64,000 nucleotides of DNA from Pyrrhosoma nymphula (lineage: Eukaryota > Arthropoda > Insecta > Odonata > Coenagrionidae). Shown here piece by piece: positions 10,163 to 22,600 of this stretch. Location: NCBI GenBank assembly GCA_963573305.1, contig OY754330.1, positions 8,680,001 through 8,744,000 of the forward strand, given 5' to 3'. The position numbers and the translations under genes were made by a program. Numbering within the stretch: the first letter of the stretch is position 1; each line of letters opens with the position of its first letter. Under the pieces are notes generated by a model that was given only the letters and a program-made list of their open reading frames with translations, did not search any database and had not been told where the DNA came from.

Positions 10163-11399
10163 CCATTTGTTAACCAAGTGCATTTTTTATCATATCGTCA
10201 TTTACGTATTTAATGATACGTGTAACTATGTATGAGCTGTTCACACGATTAGAGCAAATATTGTGAGGATTATCGTTGCTGACATTCAGTGCCAACATGG
10301 TAATGCAACATTCCTCACGTAGTCAGGATCACGTCTACGAGAATGCACATTGAGATTTTCACTAGCCATTATAGAGGCATTTTCTTCTCCAACTTGTAAG
10401 AACTTCCCCCGAGGAGTAACTTATTGTTAGAGTGCATTTATTGCCAATGGAGTGATGTGATTCCTAAATGAATTCAGCCAGCGCAAGATAATAAACCACA
10501 TCAATGAATTAAAGTAGTTCGATTATATCGTAACATATCTCCGTGAATGATAGAGACTTAATGTGATGGCTTATCTAAATTTGCATTAAAATTCACGCCC
10601 CTTATGACTTTGCACCATGATACCAAGAGAATCTGCGTTGCACTGCCATCTTACTTGCTGATGTGCTCTACTGTTGAGTAAATATCAGTCTTTGAGTGTG
10701 TTCCTTGCGAAGTGGTATAGTCAACAAAGGGCGTAGTTCACACTGTGTTCTTTTCCAACCAATAACAAAACTTGCCAGAAGTTTGTGGTTTATTGTGGGA
10801 AGTTTCTGTATAAGCCATGCCCCCTAAAGCGCAGCTCAAGTAGAAAATAAATAAATCAAACAGGAGATAGTGAAGAAACACGATGAGGGAGCTTGAGTTA
10901 GCTCTTTATGTCCTCAGTGTTCTTCTTGCGTGTTTCGCTTTCTCGATGTGCGGATGCCTCTAAGAAGGTTGTGGGTCCCTAAAGTAAACAACCAACCCGC
11001 AATAACTCTCCCAGCCCGGAAGAGTCAGGTCAGCTGTTACTAGCAAAGGGCTTTGAGTGAAGGTTCTCCCCTATGTTGCTATCTGTTTTGTTATTCGGCT
11101 ATTCAATCTCCGAGGGATGTCAGATGGATTTCTCTCTTATTTACCTTATCAAAGGCTGAATTCAAAAAATGATACGGTTCTTTTTCACAGGTTTTTATTT
11201 CAAGTCGACCTGTTTGGTCGCATAGGCGACATCATCAAGTACCGAATCTTTTTTTAAATTCAGAATGTATTTTCACAAAGTGAAGTCCGAAACCATCGAG
11301 TTTATCAAAGGCTGCTGTCAATTCTATAAAGGCTGCATAAAGATCTCTCTTGTATTCTATTGTTTTTCTATTACTATTATTGTAGTATTATCTATATAT
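10163..11399. other. no gene seen
   Basis: About 1.2 kb of AT-rich sequence in the 3' flank of SPG7. Only short chance open frames occur; I see no splice-supported coding signal or recognisable repeat ends. Confidence 0.5.
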
Positions 11400-12126
11400 A
11401 TATTACTATTTTTGTTATTTACCGAGACAACTTAGTGGTACAGTAAGAAAGGACACACTCCTTATTCTGCACTATGGGGAATTTTATTCCCATATGCTAA
11501 ACAGCATCATTTTTTGGGGTTCCACTCATCTTAACTCATTGCGCATTTTCAGACTTCAAAAAAAGGCTGTCTGAATCATATCCCAAAAACCCTAAAGACA
11601 TTCACGCAGACCCTTATTCAAGGAGCTGAGCCTTGTACCACTTCCTTGCATTTACATAATGATTGCAGTGTTGAACATCAAATTGAATATTGGCAGCTTC
11701 CTCCTCAATGGTGACCATCACACCACGGGATTCAAACACGATATACAGTACACAAATATACAAGAACAAACCTCAACAAATTTGGCTCCAGGGCAATGGG
11801 GTTGCGACTGTACAACAAACTTCCTGCTAAAATAAAAAATATTAAAAATTTTAATACCTTTGAAATACAATTAAAAAGGTTACTTCTACAAGAGTCCTAT
11901 TATTCATTGGAGGAATACTTATGTGCATAAAGGAAGGACTTGATGAAGTACATATTTTCAATGTGTTTTTTGTGTATTGGATGTAAACTATTTGTGATAT
12001 AGGTATGTTTTGACTGAATTAATATGTATTGTTAATGTAACTTCTGTTTATGATTGAGGTGCCTTATATCATCGGACAAATGTACCTTGGTCTTTGGGCA
12101 AATAAAAGCCATTATTATTATTATTG
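11400..12126 (+). mobile_element. non-LTR retrotransposon (LINE), 5'-truncated 3' end
   Basis: Translated in shifting frames the segment gives FWGSTHLNSLRIFRLQKKA, RPLFKELSLVPLPCIYI, and later LYNKLPAKIKN followed by a basic, leucine-rich tail: the C-terminal region after the reverse transcriptase in Jockey/CR1-type LINEs. It ends in a 3' simple-sequence tail (ATT)n near 12110-12126, as such elements do. Several stops and frameshifts mark it as dead. Confidence 0.78.
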
Positions 12127-13428
12127 TATAGATATAGATGTTTTGTGCCTGCCGTCCAGCTCTGAAGGCTCCTTGTTCTTCTTGCATGCTCATTTCTGTG
12201 TATTTTCTCAGTCTCTTGGGTGATGTTCACGACTGAATTTACCGCTCGAACAATATAGCACCCTCTCCGATACATGTCAAAGTTTATGAGCACATGCTAG
12301 CAGCAAACGATGTCTATACTAGGAATACTCATCATGGATTTATGCTTGGGAAGCCAGTAGCAAAAAATGCCAGGGATCATGACAGGAAAATGCTGGTTGT
12401 TGCAATTAGTCTCTCGCCGGCAAGTATATCCATACCCAACTAATTTACGTTTTTTTTACTCGTTTTTGGTAACTCTGGACTCGTGGTAACAAAGCCAAAT
12501 GTATTTTTTTGTCACACTGGTTTCATATTTTATGTCCCACAGTGCCTACGATTCAAAGTCATCCTTGCTATTTTAGTATTGAAAAATGAATTATCGTTCA
12601 AGTAAATCACATTCAGTGCATAATGTATTCGGCAAGGATGATTAATTTGAGGTCTTACTCTGACAAGGAGCACCTAAAAACGTTGCTGTGATCCGTCACT
12701 ATACCTACAAATGAGTAAAGTTTTCACAGGGACCAAGACCCAAGGTTCGTAATTTCAAAACTTCATTATTTCATAATATCACGTACTGTTACATGCCCTT
12801 AGATTCCCTTTTGGTTGGGACTGAAGATTTTGCTTCATAAAATAAATTTTTTTGTAATTTAGAGTTTCTATTGTAGATGGTAGAAATAAAAATCATGAAG
12901 GAATTAAGTATGCATGTACATAACCACATGGCTGACTAAAGGAGTGAGTGCTGGAGCTACAGCAAACTAGTCTATGGATTGAAGACTGTTGATGATGCTG
13001 TATCAACCTATTCCAAAAAAAATACTCAATATATATTGGGAAAATTCTAAATCTTCAATGCAAAACATCTTTGAATAGGAATAAAAGATACAACTGCGTC
13101 AACAATACGTAATATGATTACATTTGTCTATTTTTTACACTGTCAAGCTATGCATTGCAAAATATACAAAAGATTTTGTGAATACTGTACAATAAAATAG
13201 TCAAGTAATTTCACACTGCATTTGTCTACATGTAGAGAGAAGAGGAATACTAATTAAGTACATAAATAACAAAAATAAAACATTTTATGGGAACAACTGT
13301 ACACAATATTAATCACAAGCAATGACTTTTTTCTCGTGATTGTATGGTACCAAGAAAGCTCCATCCAACAACATATGGTCAAAGGACAAACTAAAAGATT
13401 AAAAAGTTCATTCCACTGAGCACACTCA
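12127..13428. other. 3' flank / 3' UTR region of SPG7
   Basis: AT-rich DNA directly downstream of the SPG7 stop (minus strand). It must contain the 3' UTR, but I found no AATAAA on the minus strand (TTTATT on plus) close to the stop, so the cleavage site cannot be placed. No other gene is visible. Confidence 0.5.
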
Positions 13429-13620
13429 TCATTTGTCGTCCCCCATTCCATTGACCTCTCTTCGCGTGGCAGTCTCCGGCCCAGCCACGGCGGCAGCTCT
13501 CACGGAGACCTCGAAATCCGCTGGTTCAATAAGATGCTTCCTTCCATGAGGAGGAGGTCCGAGTATATTTTCAATTTCATCATAATTGAGGGTCTCTTTC
13601 AGCAGGAGCTCAGATGATAG
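13429..13620 (-). CDS. SPG7: SPG7 exon 13 (C-terminus and stop)
   Basis: Acceptor ATTAG at the 13621 side; codes LSSELLLKETLNYDEIENIL then GPPPHGRKHL and a divergent tail ending GDDK, with TGA at 13431-13429. The helical LLxKE..NYDEIE..LGPPPHG segment is the conserved C-terminal helix of paraplegins. It joins exon 12 in phase 0 with no gap against the family. It lies almost 11 kb from exon 12. Confidence 0.93.
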   Translation of the reverse strand, partial: LSSELLLKETLNYDEIENILGPPPHGRKHLIEPADFEVSVRAAAVAGPETATRREVNGMGDDK

Positions 13621-16600
13621 CTAATGAATGCAAGAAATAAAAAAAAAACTATTACCTTTCCACCTAACAAGGGCAAGTATAGGCATCCCATAGGGTCAGG
13701 GGGAAAAATATAGACTTCATAGACCCAAGTCCGTGAAAATATAGACCAAAACGGAATCATAATACGCATGAAAATCAAGGCAAATTGGACCAAATCTGCA
13801 TTATTATGGAAAATTATGCATTTTATTCTTGAAAGTTTCATCTGGTTTGTGTGGTAGAGGTTATAGAACTGGCGAAAATTGAGAGAAACGAGATAGCTGA
13901 AAACATGAACAATTTTATTCATAAAGTATATATGAAATTGAATATACCTACATCGTGTGGCTTGTCCACCAATATAAACAAATAACAATCCTGTCGATGC
14001 CTGTTAAGGTGGGCGAGCCAGTGAGTGGAAGGGTGAGGTGGCAAGGGAGGGGGGAAGACGCAGCCAGGCAAGCAATCATTTTCATTGGGCAAGTTAATAT
14101 TGCAGAAATGCAACACACTAAGCTGATTTCTGTATCTGTCATTCTGTATCAGTGACATTTCACCAAAAGTAATATTCTGATGTCCTTCAACCAATACTCA
14201 TTGAAGGATAATTTCTTTATCTATGGCATCAGTAACGTAGCTGCAATGAAGCAAAACATCTCTTCATCATCAGTATCTTTCCAACTTTTGATCTGTCAAC
14301 GTGCGTTCTCACGGAGCGTATATTTGCAATCATTATTGGTTTTGTCCACGACGAACTTCATGAGATCACTGAAAAAACAAATGGAAAAAACCTGAGTATT
14401 GCAGAATCTTCGCTAACACTTGCGTTGAATCCAGAATCTTGGGGATCAAATCCATGAATTTCCTGATGCCGATCCGTAGAGTGCCATATGAATTCTGGGA
14501 ATTTCTTATTCGAAGGTGGCAGTAAATCCTCTTTATCTGAGCTATCTTCTGAAGAACTGAAGATGGCACAAAATGTAAGTTGCTGAAACCCGGGTCGTAT
14601 TCAATAAATTGGTTGGATTAAAACCAAGTTGTTGTTCTATAATGGATGTTACCAACTTCCACAAAGTTAAGCCTGAAACGTTTACTAATGTTAACTTCGT
14701 AGCAAAAGGGTGGAATACGAAATTTTACTATTCATAATGTCACTTGGATTTATTTGTTATTCCTTCTCTTAGACGAAATTTAATGCGAGAAATCTTCCTC
14801 ATCGAAACGGAAACCACTGCATCTCAAAGACTGGGCTTATAGCAAGTGATTTTGCTTACTATTGTAATCGTTTTGGAGCACCACAGACTTCAAGTCTAGA
14901 GTACATAGGGCTGGATGATGACACCCTAAAAAGTTCTCATTGACAAACAAATCAAGGAGATGGCTGTAGCCATGAAATGTTGACTGACAATGAAGTAGAT
15001 AAAAGCGATGAGGTCATCCTGGAACCCAAAAAAGAAGATATCCTCCAGGAATTAAATATCCTGCATCATTTCTCATTACTTCATGAAGTTGATGATTTTA
15101 AAGAGAATGTGAGAAAAATTGATGAACTAATCCACTCAAAAATGGAACAATAAAAAGTGAAAAAAACCACATGATATTTAAAAAGACGTAATACTGTAAA
15201 TGAAATATTTTAATTTTCCCAGGCAGTTTATTAGTTTGCTATGCAATGTTATTTAACTTTCATTGCGTGGTATACTTTTCTAATTAATATCTTGGATAAC
15301 TTTTTTAAAATGTCTTATTTTCAAATTTTATCTCTCTGTACAATTCACACTCTCCCACAGGCATGATTATCTAATTATGAACACACTTGATTTAGCCACA
15401 TGTTTAAATGCTTTATCTACACTTCGGCCAGAGCCGCCAAAAATCTATGATTATACTCTGAAATTCTGTTGTACATTTTGGTTTAAAATATAATTATATC
15501 TCCAATACAATTAAAAGTTTTATTTTCTACAGCAGAATATAATATTTAACGATCTCTTTGTAGTGAAAACAGTTTCGACATCATTGTGTTCTGATCTGTT
15601 GTGAAATCTCAGCACATTTTTCAAAATCCGCTAATATCTTGATGTTACATAATTTGATTTTGCACAATACCCCATTTTTGGGTCCCAAGTAGAGATGGGC
15701 TACTCTGAATATTACCTCGATAATTTTCGTAAATTACCGCGGTATTTTTCGTAATTTAGCGCATCCCTTGTAAATTACCATAATTTTCCAGACAATTCAC
15801 CTGTAATGTTTGAGATAATTTTTCATACAGATAAATTCCCAACATGTTCTTTTAACCCAAGTTCACATTTCCTACGTGTTTAATAATGAATTGAGGCATG
15901 TACAATTCATTTTTGGAATATTTTACTTAAATTATAACATTATAAGAGTAATGCATTAGAATACTCTTCTTGAAAATTTCTCATACTTTGACAAAAGAAA
16001 GCCAGATTGCGTGTTGCTGCCGTAGTTCTTTTTACAATTTAAAAAATTTCTAATAGATTAATGTTGTATTAGGTATGGTTTAAACATTGTTATACCCTTC
16101 CTATTGCTATTGGCTTTCTTATTTAATCATATATTTGCTGTTAAATGCTTTAAACTAAAAAATATTTGAAAATTATGGTAATTTTCGAAAATTACCTGTA
16201 ATTTACCACGTGGTAATTTACCTCAGATGAAAATTATGGTAATTTTCCCACCTCTAGTCCCAAGGTGTTACGTAACATGAAGACTCTACTGTATTACTCT
16301 GAAGAGAAAAGTGCTTCTAGAGTTGAATCCGCTCAACCATCTATAACAAGCACCAAAGTCTAAGCTAAAGAAAAATTATTTCCGAGTTCTCCATCAGAAT
16401 CAGAGGATAGCTCAGATAAAGATGATTTACTGCCACCTTCGAATAAGAAATTCCCAGAATTCATATGGCACTCTACGGATCGGCATCCAGAAATTCATGG
16501 ATTTGATCCCCAAGATTCTGGATTAAAAGCAAGTGCTAGCGAAGATTCTGCAATACTCAGGTTTTTTCCATTTGTTTTTTCAGTGATCTCATGAAGTTCA

Positions 16601-19600
16601 TCGTGGACAAAACCAATCCGTGAGAACGCACATTGACTGATCAAAAGTTGGAAAGTTACTGATGATGAAGAGATGTTCTGCTTCATTGCAGCTACATTAC
16701 TGATGCCATAGATAAAGAAATTATCCTTCAATGAGTATTGGTTGAAGGACATCAGAATATTACTTTTGGTGAAATGTCACTGATACAGAAAGACAGATAC
16801 AGAAATCTGCTTAGAGTGTTGCATTTCTGCAATATTTACTTGCCCAATGAAAATGACCGCTTCGCAAATATTAGGAGCTTAATAAGCACTCTTTGGAAGC
16901 CCTTAAGAGATGCCTTTACCCCTTCCCAGAACTTTTGCATTGAAGAGAGTCTCTTGTTGTTCAAAGAACGTTAGTAATTCAAATGCCAAGGACGCAAAAA
17001 TCTCAAGTGTGTTCTGCAAAAGAATCCGGCATGGGAGGGAAAGAAAAAATATCCGGGGTGTATTCAGCACAGGACTCTGCCACCGAGTGCACCGCAGCAA
17101 AAGGGTTAAGCTACCATCTCGTACATTGGTAATGGTTGGTCATTACACTCATTCATTTTACACACAGCATTAAACACAGCCATTGAAATATTGGATACGT
17201 AGCATGTTTTCAGGATTCAATGCATTCAGCTTACTTCCTTTGAACATCAACAAAAACAGTCTAATATTCATTAGAAAAGACATCATTTAAGTACTACGCA
17301 ACGTTTTGTTAATTAAAACAAAATAATATTTTAAAGCTTTTCATTTATGCAAAATATTCCACAAATTGCAAAGCCCAACAGTAAATATGGCTGCCTATCG
17401 CTCCTTAAGTTAATGTTCCCATTCGTCCCGTTTTTTGATAGAATGTCCCGACTTTTTCCAAATGTACCACTTTTTTCTTTTGTAAGTATAATTCCTGAAA
17501 GCAGTGCATTAGGCTTTCCATTTTAAATATGCAGCACTCCTGGTGTCGAACTCGTGAAACTTTGATGAGGTATATTAAGACGTTGGTATATGCAATAGCG
17601 ATTCTCTTTTTTCCCCCATGCTTCTGTTGGCCGTGTTCATACACACGATGTATACACGGTTGCATATGGCGCGACGTCAGTTCAGTGCCGGCATTGCTAG
17701 ATTGTAAATTGGTTGCTATTCAGTGTTGCACATAGTCTGTATCCTGTCGAAACGTACCTGCTTATTTAATGATAGTGTTAGAAGAGAATTTCCCTTAGGC
17801 AAATGAAACAGTAAAAGATGTAATCGTTGTAAAGACTTATGTTAAGGATTTGTCCTGTGTTGACTTCCATGCCCAAATATCCAAGGAAAATAAACTTCTT
17901 GGTCGATTTCATAATTGTAATAAATATTCTAATGTATTGTGTAAATGTTAAAAGTTAAATCTAAAATGTGTGTGCCGTGCATTGGTTGTTGTTGGTTGCA
18001 GTTTGTTTATTTGTAAAAAGTATATAAGATTTTATCAATTTTGGTTGTAGTAGTCATCTTAGGAAATAATAGGTGCACTTAAGAAATGAAATTTTCAAGA
18101 GGTCATGGGCCCAGGTACATATAATGGAAGAGTGAAATAAGTACGGGAAAATAACGCCGAGATTCATGGACACAATATAGATAAAGTTTGCGGAAAAAAG
18201 GAGAATGTTGCCGTGGAAAAAGGAATAATCTAGTTAGAAGCATTGAAAAGAAGATAAAAGATATTTAGAATATAAAAATGGCATATAGAAGATATGAAAA
18301 TGAAGAAAAAGGTGAGAGATACGCAAAACTCGGAAAGGAGAATTATTTCACCTGGCAACTGACTATGCGTGCACTACTCGTCGAGAAAAATTGTTGGACG
18401 GCAATCGACTCCAGCTACAGAGATATTTCCGAAGATGATTTGAATCAAGAACAGTCAAGATTAAATAGAAAAGCATTAAATTTGTTGATCCAGAATGTAA
18501 GTACTACACACCTTGAAGATATCGGTGACTGCACTCGTGCGCTAGAAGCCTGGGAAATATTGGAAGAAATATATGCCACCTTTACGCTTCTTCACACATT
18601 AATAAACCTAAGAGATATGGTGAGCACAGAAAAAACGGACGCCTTGTCAATGATAGAATACATGACGAAGATTCAAGGTTTGAATAGAATACTAGCCAAG
18701 GGAAACATACATTTTTCTGACAAACTTATCGCTATGTTTTTCTTACTGGGATTACCGGTAGAGAAATATGATGGGTTTGTTCGATCTCTTGAAGATGAAG
18801 AGAACCTGACGTCACGGAAGGTATAGGCGAAATTACTCCTATAAGCGAAACGCATGGTTAGACATGAAGATGAAGTGAAAGCTTTAGCCATCAATAGACG
18901 GAACAATCACCTACAGCATAAGCAGAAGAAAAGCAGAAATAGATATTAATACGAAAAGGCCGATATAAACACTCAGAAGAAACCAACGGAGGAATATAGG
19001 TGTTATAACTGTGGTGGGCGAAAACATACAGCGAAGTATAGCAAGAAAACCCAAAGACAACGAGATGATCACAGACCAAAAACGTTAGATAGGAAACCAA
19101 AGATAGAAAATGAAGTAAGACACGCCGAAAACGCAGTAGTAAGAGAATTCAAGGCGTTGTGCATGACAAGGCAAGTAAACTATGCTTACAAGAGAGATGA
19201 ATGACTGGTTGATTGTGGGGCCACCCATCATATGACCCCGTGTTTGGAAATTTTGGACGAATTCAGCACATATTCAGGTAAAGTTGACGTGGCAGATAGA
19301 GGATCAGTGTTAATAAAGGGAAAGGGATCCGCATAGTTAAGAATAACTTCAGACTGTGGTGGAATGGACGTAAGGCTGAGCAATGTTTTGCACGTACCGG
19401 ACATTCAGTCTAATTTATTGTCAGTAAATCAACTAGAAACATAACCTGAAGATTTGGTTTGATAATGGAAAGGTAGAAATAATTGATAAAGAAATGGAAA
19501 AAATCCTATTCTGTGGAAACAAACGCAGAGGTTTGTATTATGTGACGACCTTGAACAGCTCCTGTAACGAGATGACTTCAGAGACTCATTTATCAGAGGC

Positions 19601-22600
19601 TGATGATCTTTTAAGAGAGGAAGAAGAACAGAAAACGGCAGAGGATAAAAATAAGGAAAAAGAGAAGAAAGAAAACAGAGAATAGGAAGAAAGAAGAAGA
19701 GGAGAAAAAAAGGATAGAGGAAGAACATGATAATTATCCAATGCAAGTGAATAGAGCAGTCGCTGAACTATGGCACAGAAGACTAGGACACTTTAACATT
19801 CAAGACATGAAGAAAATAGCTACCATAAATTTATTTGAAGAGAGTAGAGGCAGAAAAAGGGTTAAAGATATTATTCAAGAAGAAATAAAAGGTTCTAATA
19901 AGCAATGTGAAGTTTATATACAAGGCAAAAGTAATAGAAAGATGTTTAAGTTAAGATGTAAATGAAAAAGTACACGTTCTTTGGAGTTGATACATTCGGA
20001 TGTTGGAGGGCCTATTGAACCAGCATCATTAGGTGGGGGGAGATATTATATCACTTTTATAGATGATTTCACCAACATGTGCTGTGTTAAGATAATAAGA
20101 CACAAGAATGAAGTTTTAGAAAAATTTAAGGAATTCAAAGAGAGAGCTGAAGTGGACCAAGAGTCAAAGGTTAAGGTTATACTAACTGACAATGGAGGTG
20201 AATATACTTCAACAAAATTTGAGAATTTCTTGAAACAAGAAGGCATTAAGCACAGGTTAACAATACCCTATACTCCTCAACACAATGGGGAGCCCTCCGA
20301 TTTGTCCGAGTGCTGTTGCCCCTTTCTGCACGTGGCAGACGGTATGTGCAAAATGACCTTAGCCATTGAAGCATGTTAAACAAAAATACTACTACTACTA
20401 CAATGGGGAGGCTGGGAGAACAAATCTGACCTTGATGGATATGGTGAGGTGCATGATAATAGAATCAGGAGTTCCTCAACATTTCTGGGCAGAAGCTCTA
20501 AATTCAGCTTGTTCAATCAGAAATTATTGTCCATCAACATCAACAGATTATCAGATACCTCCAGAACTTTGGAAAGGATATAAAGTCACACTAGAAGAAT
20601 TGAATAAACTCAAGGTATTTGGATGCCAAGCATGGGCAAAAGGACTTGGAGGTAAGAAGCTAGACTCTCGTGCAGAAGAGTGCATTTTTCTAGGAATAGA
20701 AGAAAATGTTAGCGGATTCAGATCATGGAATTTTACCAGAAAGAAAATAGAGGTGAGCAGAGATGTGATTTTCAATGAAAATATATTTCCATGCATCAAA
20801 AAACAAAATAGTGAAATCAAAGTTCCAAGAGATAGGGATATGGAGACACTAATCGTTATAAGTGCAATTGTGATTCATTATGTACGGGCACTAGGGTGTC
20901 CCTTATTTCCGACTTCAAAATTTTTGAATGCTCACCCTCCAATTTTGTTCGAATGACTCTAAAACATGCATTTACAAAATTTTGCTGAGATTGGAGCATT
21001 CTAACCTGTGCCGACTTGAGCGCGAACTTGAATGAAGAACAAGTCTGGATTTTCCACCCAGCGCTGAGGCCTGAGCCTGTCCTTAGGGGTCGTGCAGAAA
21101 CTACGATACCAACTTAGGGGGGCGAGGGGGCTGCCTAAAAACCTACGGTGGGTAACGATGGGGAGGGTTCACTCAAAGTACCGCAGCTGTAACAATGTGT
21201 CTGTTTACGTTTCTTACTCGTCAACATCGCGTCAACCATACTACAGAGTTGGACATGGGGAGCCCGGGGTGATTCTTACACGCCAACCTTCTACTTTAAC
21301 TTGATGTAACTGAACCAATTGCCTCTACAATGTTCCAAGTCTTTATACAATCAAATTGCTTACATTTTATTCTTCTTGCGGGTTAAATAGCGACCTCGTG
21401 ACAGCACTTTTCAAGGCAGCAGTCAAAAATGTGGGGAGGGGAGAGAACAAAGTAGATGAAAGTCACCGAAAACGGTAACGTAGTTTATGCACGACCCCTT
21501 CCGTGCATTGCAGGCAGTTCATTTTTTGTTATCCATCATGTCACACGTGTTTTCGGGTCGCTAATCTAACATAATGTCACATCAATTATGCAGTGCCAGG
21601 GAACGTGTTTTAATAGGATATATTAAACACCAAATAATTGGACACAAATTACCATCAAATAGACAAGTGCTTGAAGTTTTTTAAATAACATAAACAGAGG
21701 TAAATTTAACTGTCAGTGTAAGTGCTAATCTTGTGGTTCGTGAGTGCATGATATTTTGGGAGAAAGCAAGAGTTCCGACAAGAGCTATTCAGCATTTTTC
21801 ACAATAACTTATTAACTTGCATTCCGAGTGGAGAAAATTGCAAAAAAATGCAAACAAGTGTGAAGATATATTTAAGCATCGTGAAGAGGAGTTTACAAAT
21901 AATTTGGAAAATCTATTTGATATTGACCATGCCAATGCTCTTCAAATGATCAAGTTGGAAGAAGACAGGATGTTTTTACTTTGGCAGCGAGAGCCAGGAC
22001 ATAAAGGCTACCTTGCAGGAGTAGACCAAAAGCTTGCGGATAAAGAAGAAAGGACGAGGCAAAGAAAATTAGAAGAAGAGAAAAGGAAAGAGAAACAACT
22101 GTGTGCAGAGTTTACATCTTCTGCTGTACCTCCTTCTTCATCATCTGAAGATTCAGATAACGCACATCCAAGTTCAGGTGAAATCAACGTTGGTAAATTT
22201 TTCGGAGAGACTTCTGAGAGTACATCAATGCAGAATGCTACAAGGCGTGGTACGAAAGATTTTATCACTCCTAAATTAGTGGCTGCCTTAGATAGATGCC
22301 AGCTGAGTGTGAGAGATTCTGTATACATCCTTCAGGCGACAGCAGAGGCACTTAGCCATAATACCGAAGAACTCTCTGTTAATAAATCTTCTATTCATCG
22401 AATCAGACAGAAGAAGAGAAGAGAACGTTCCGAAAGAATTAGATCTGCTTTCAAGAATGATATACCTGCAATTCTTACTGTTCATTGGGATGGTAAACTG
22501 TTGTCTGCATTAAATGTCAGGGACCCAAAAGAAGAAAGACTTCCAGTTTTTGTTACATTTGGGGACAGTGAGCAGCTCATCGGGGTTCCAAAATTACAGC

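Larger units (their letters stand above)
17776..20870 (+). mobile_element. decayed Ty1/copia element, 3' end lost
   Basis: A likely 5' LTR (17776-18100), a copia-type primer-binding site (18101), gag (18278), a zinc knuckle (YNCGGRKHTAKYS), protease (VDCGATHHM), integrase zinc region (WHRRLGHFN) and integrase core are recognisable in order, with several stops and frameshifts. RT, RNase H and the 3' LTR are gone; similarity fades just before the transposon at 20892. A LINE tail is nested in the integrase. Confidence 0.85.

Noticed and set aside
13955..14395. Plus-strand frames MWLVHQYKQ and MSFNQYSLK
   Set aside because: Antisense to the piggyBac fragment, whose sense strand is minus here.
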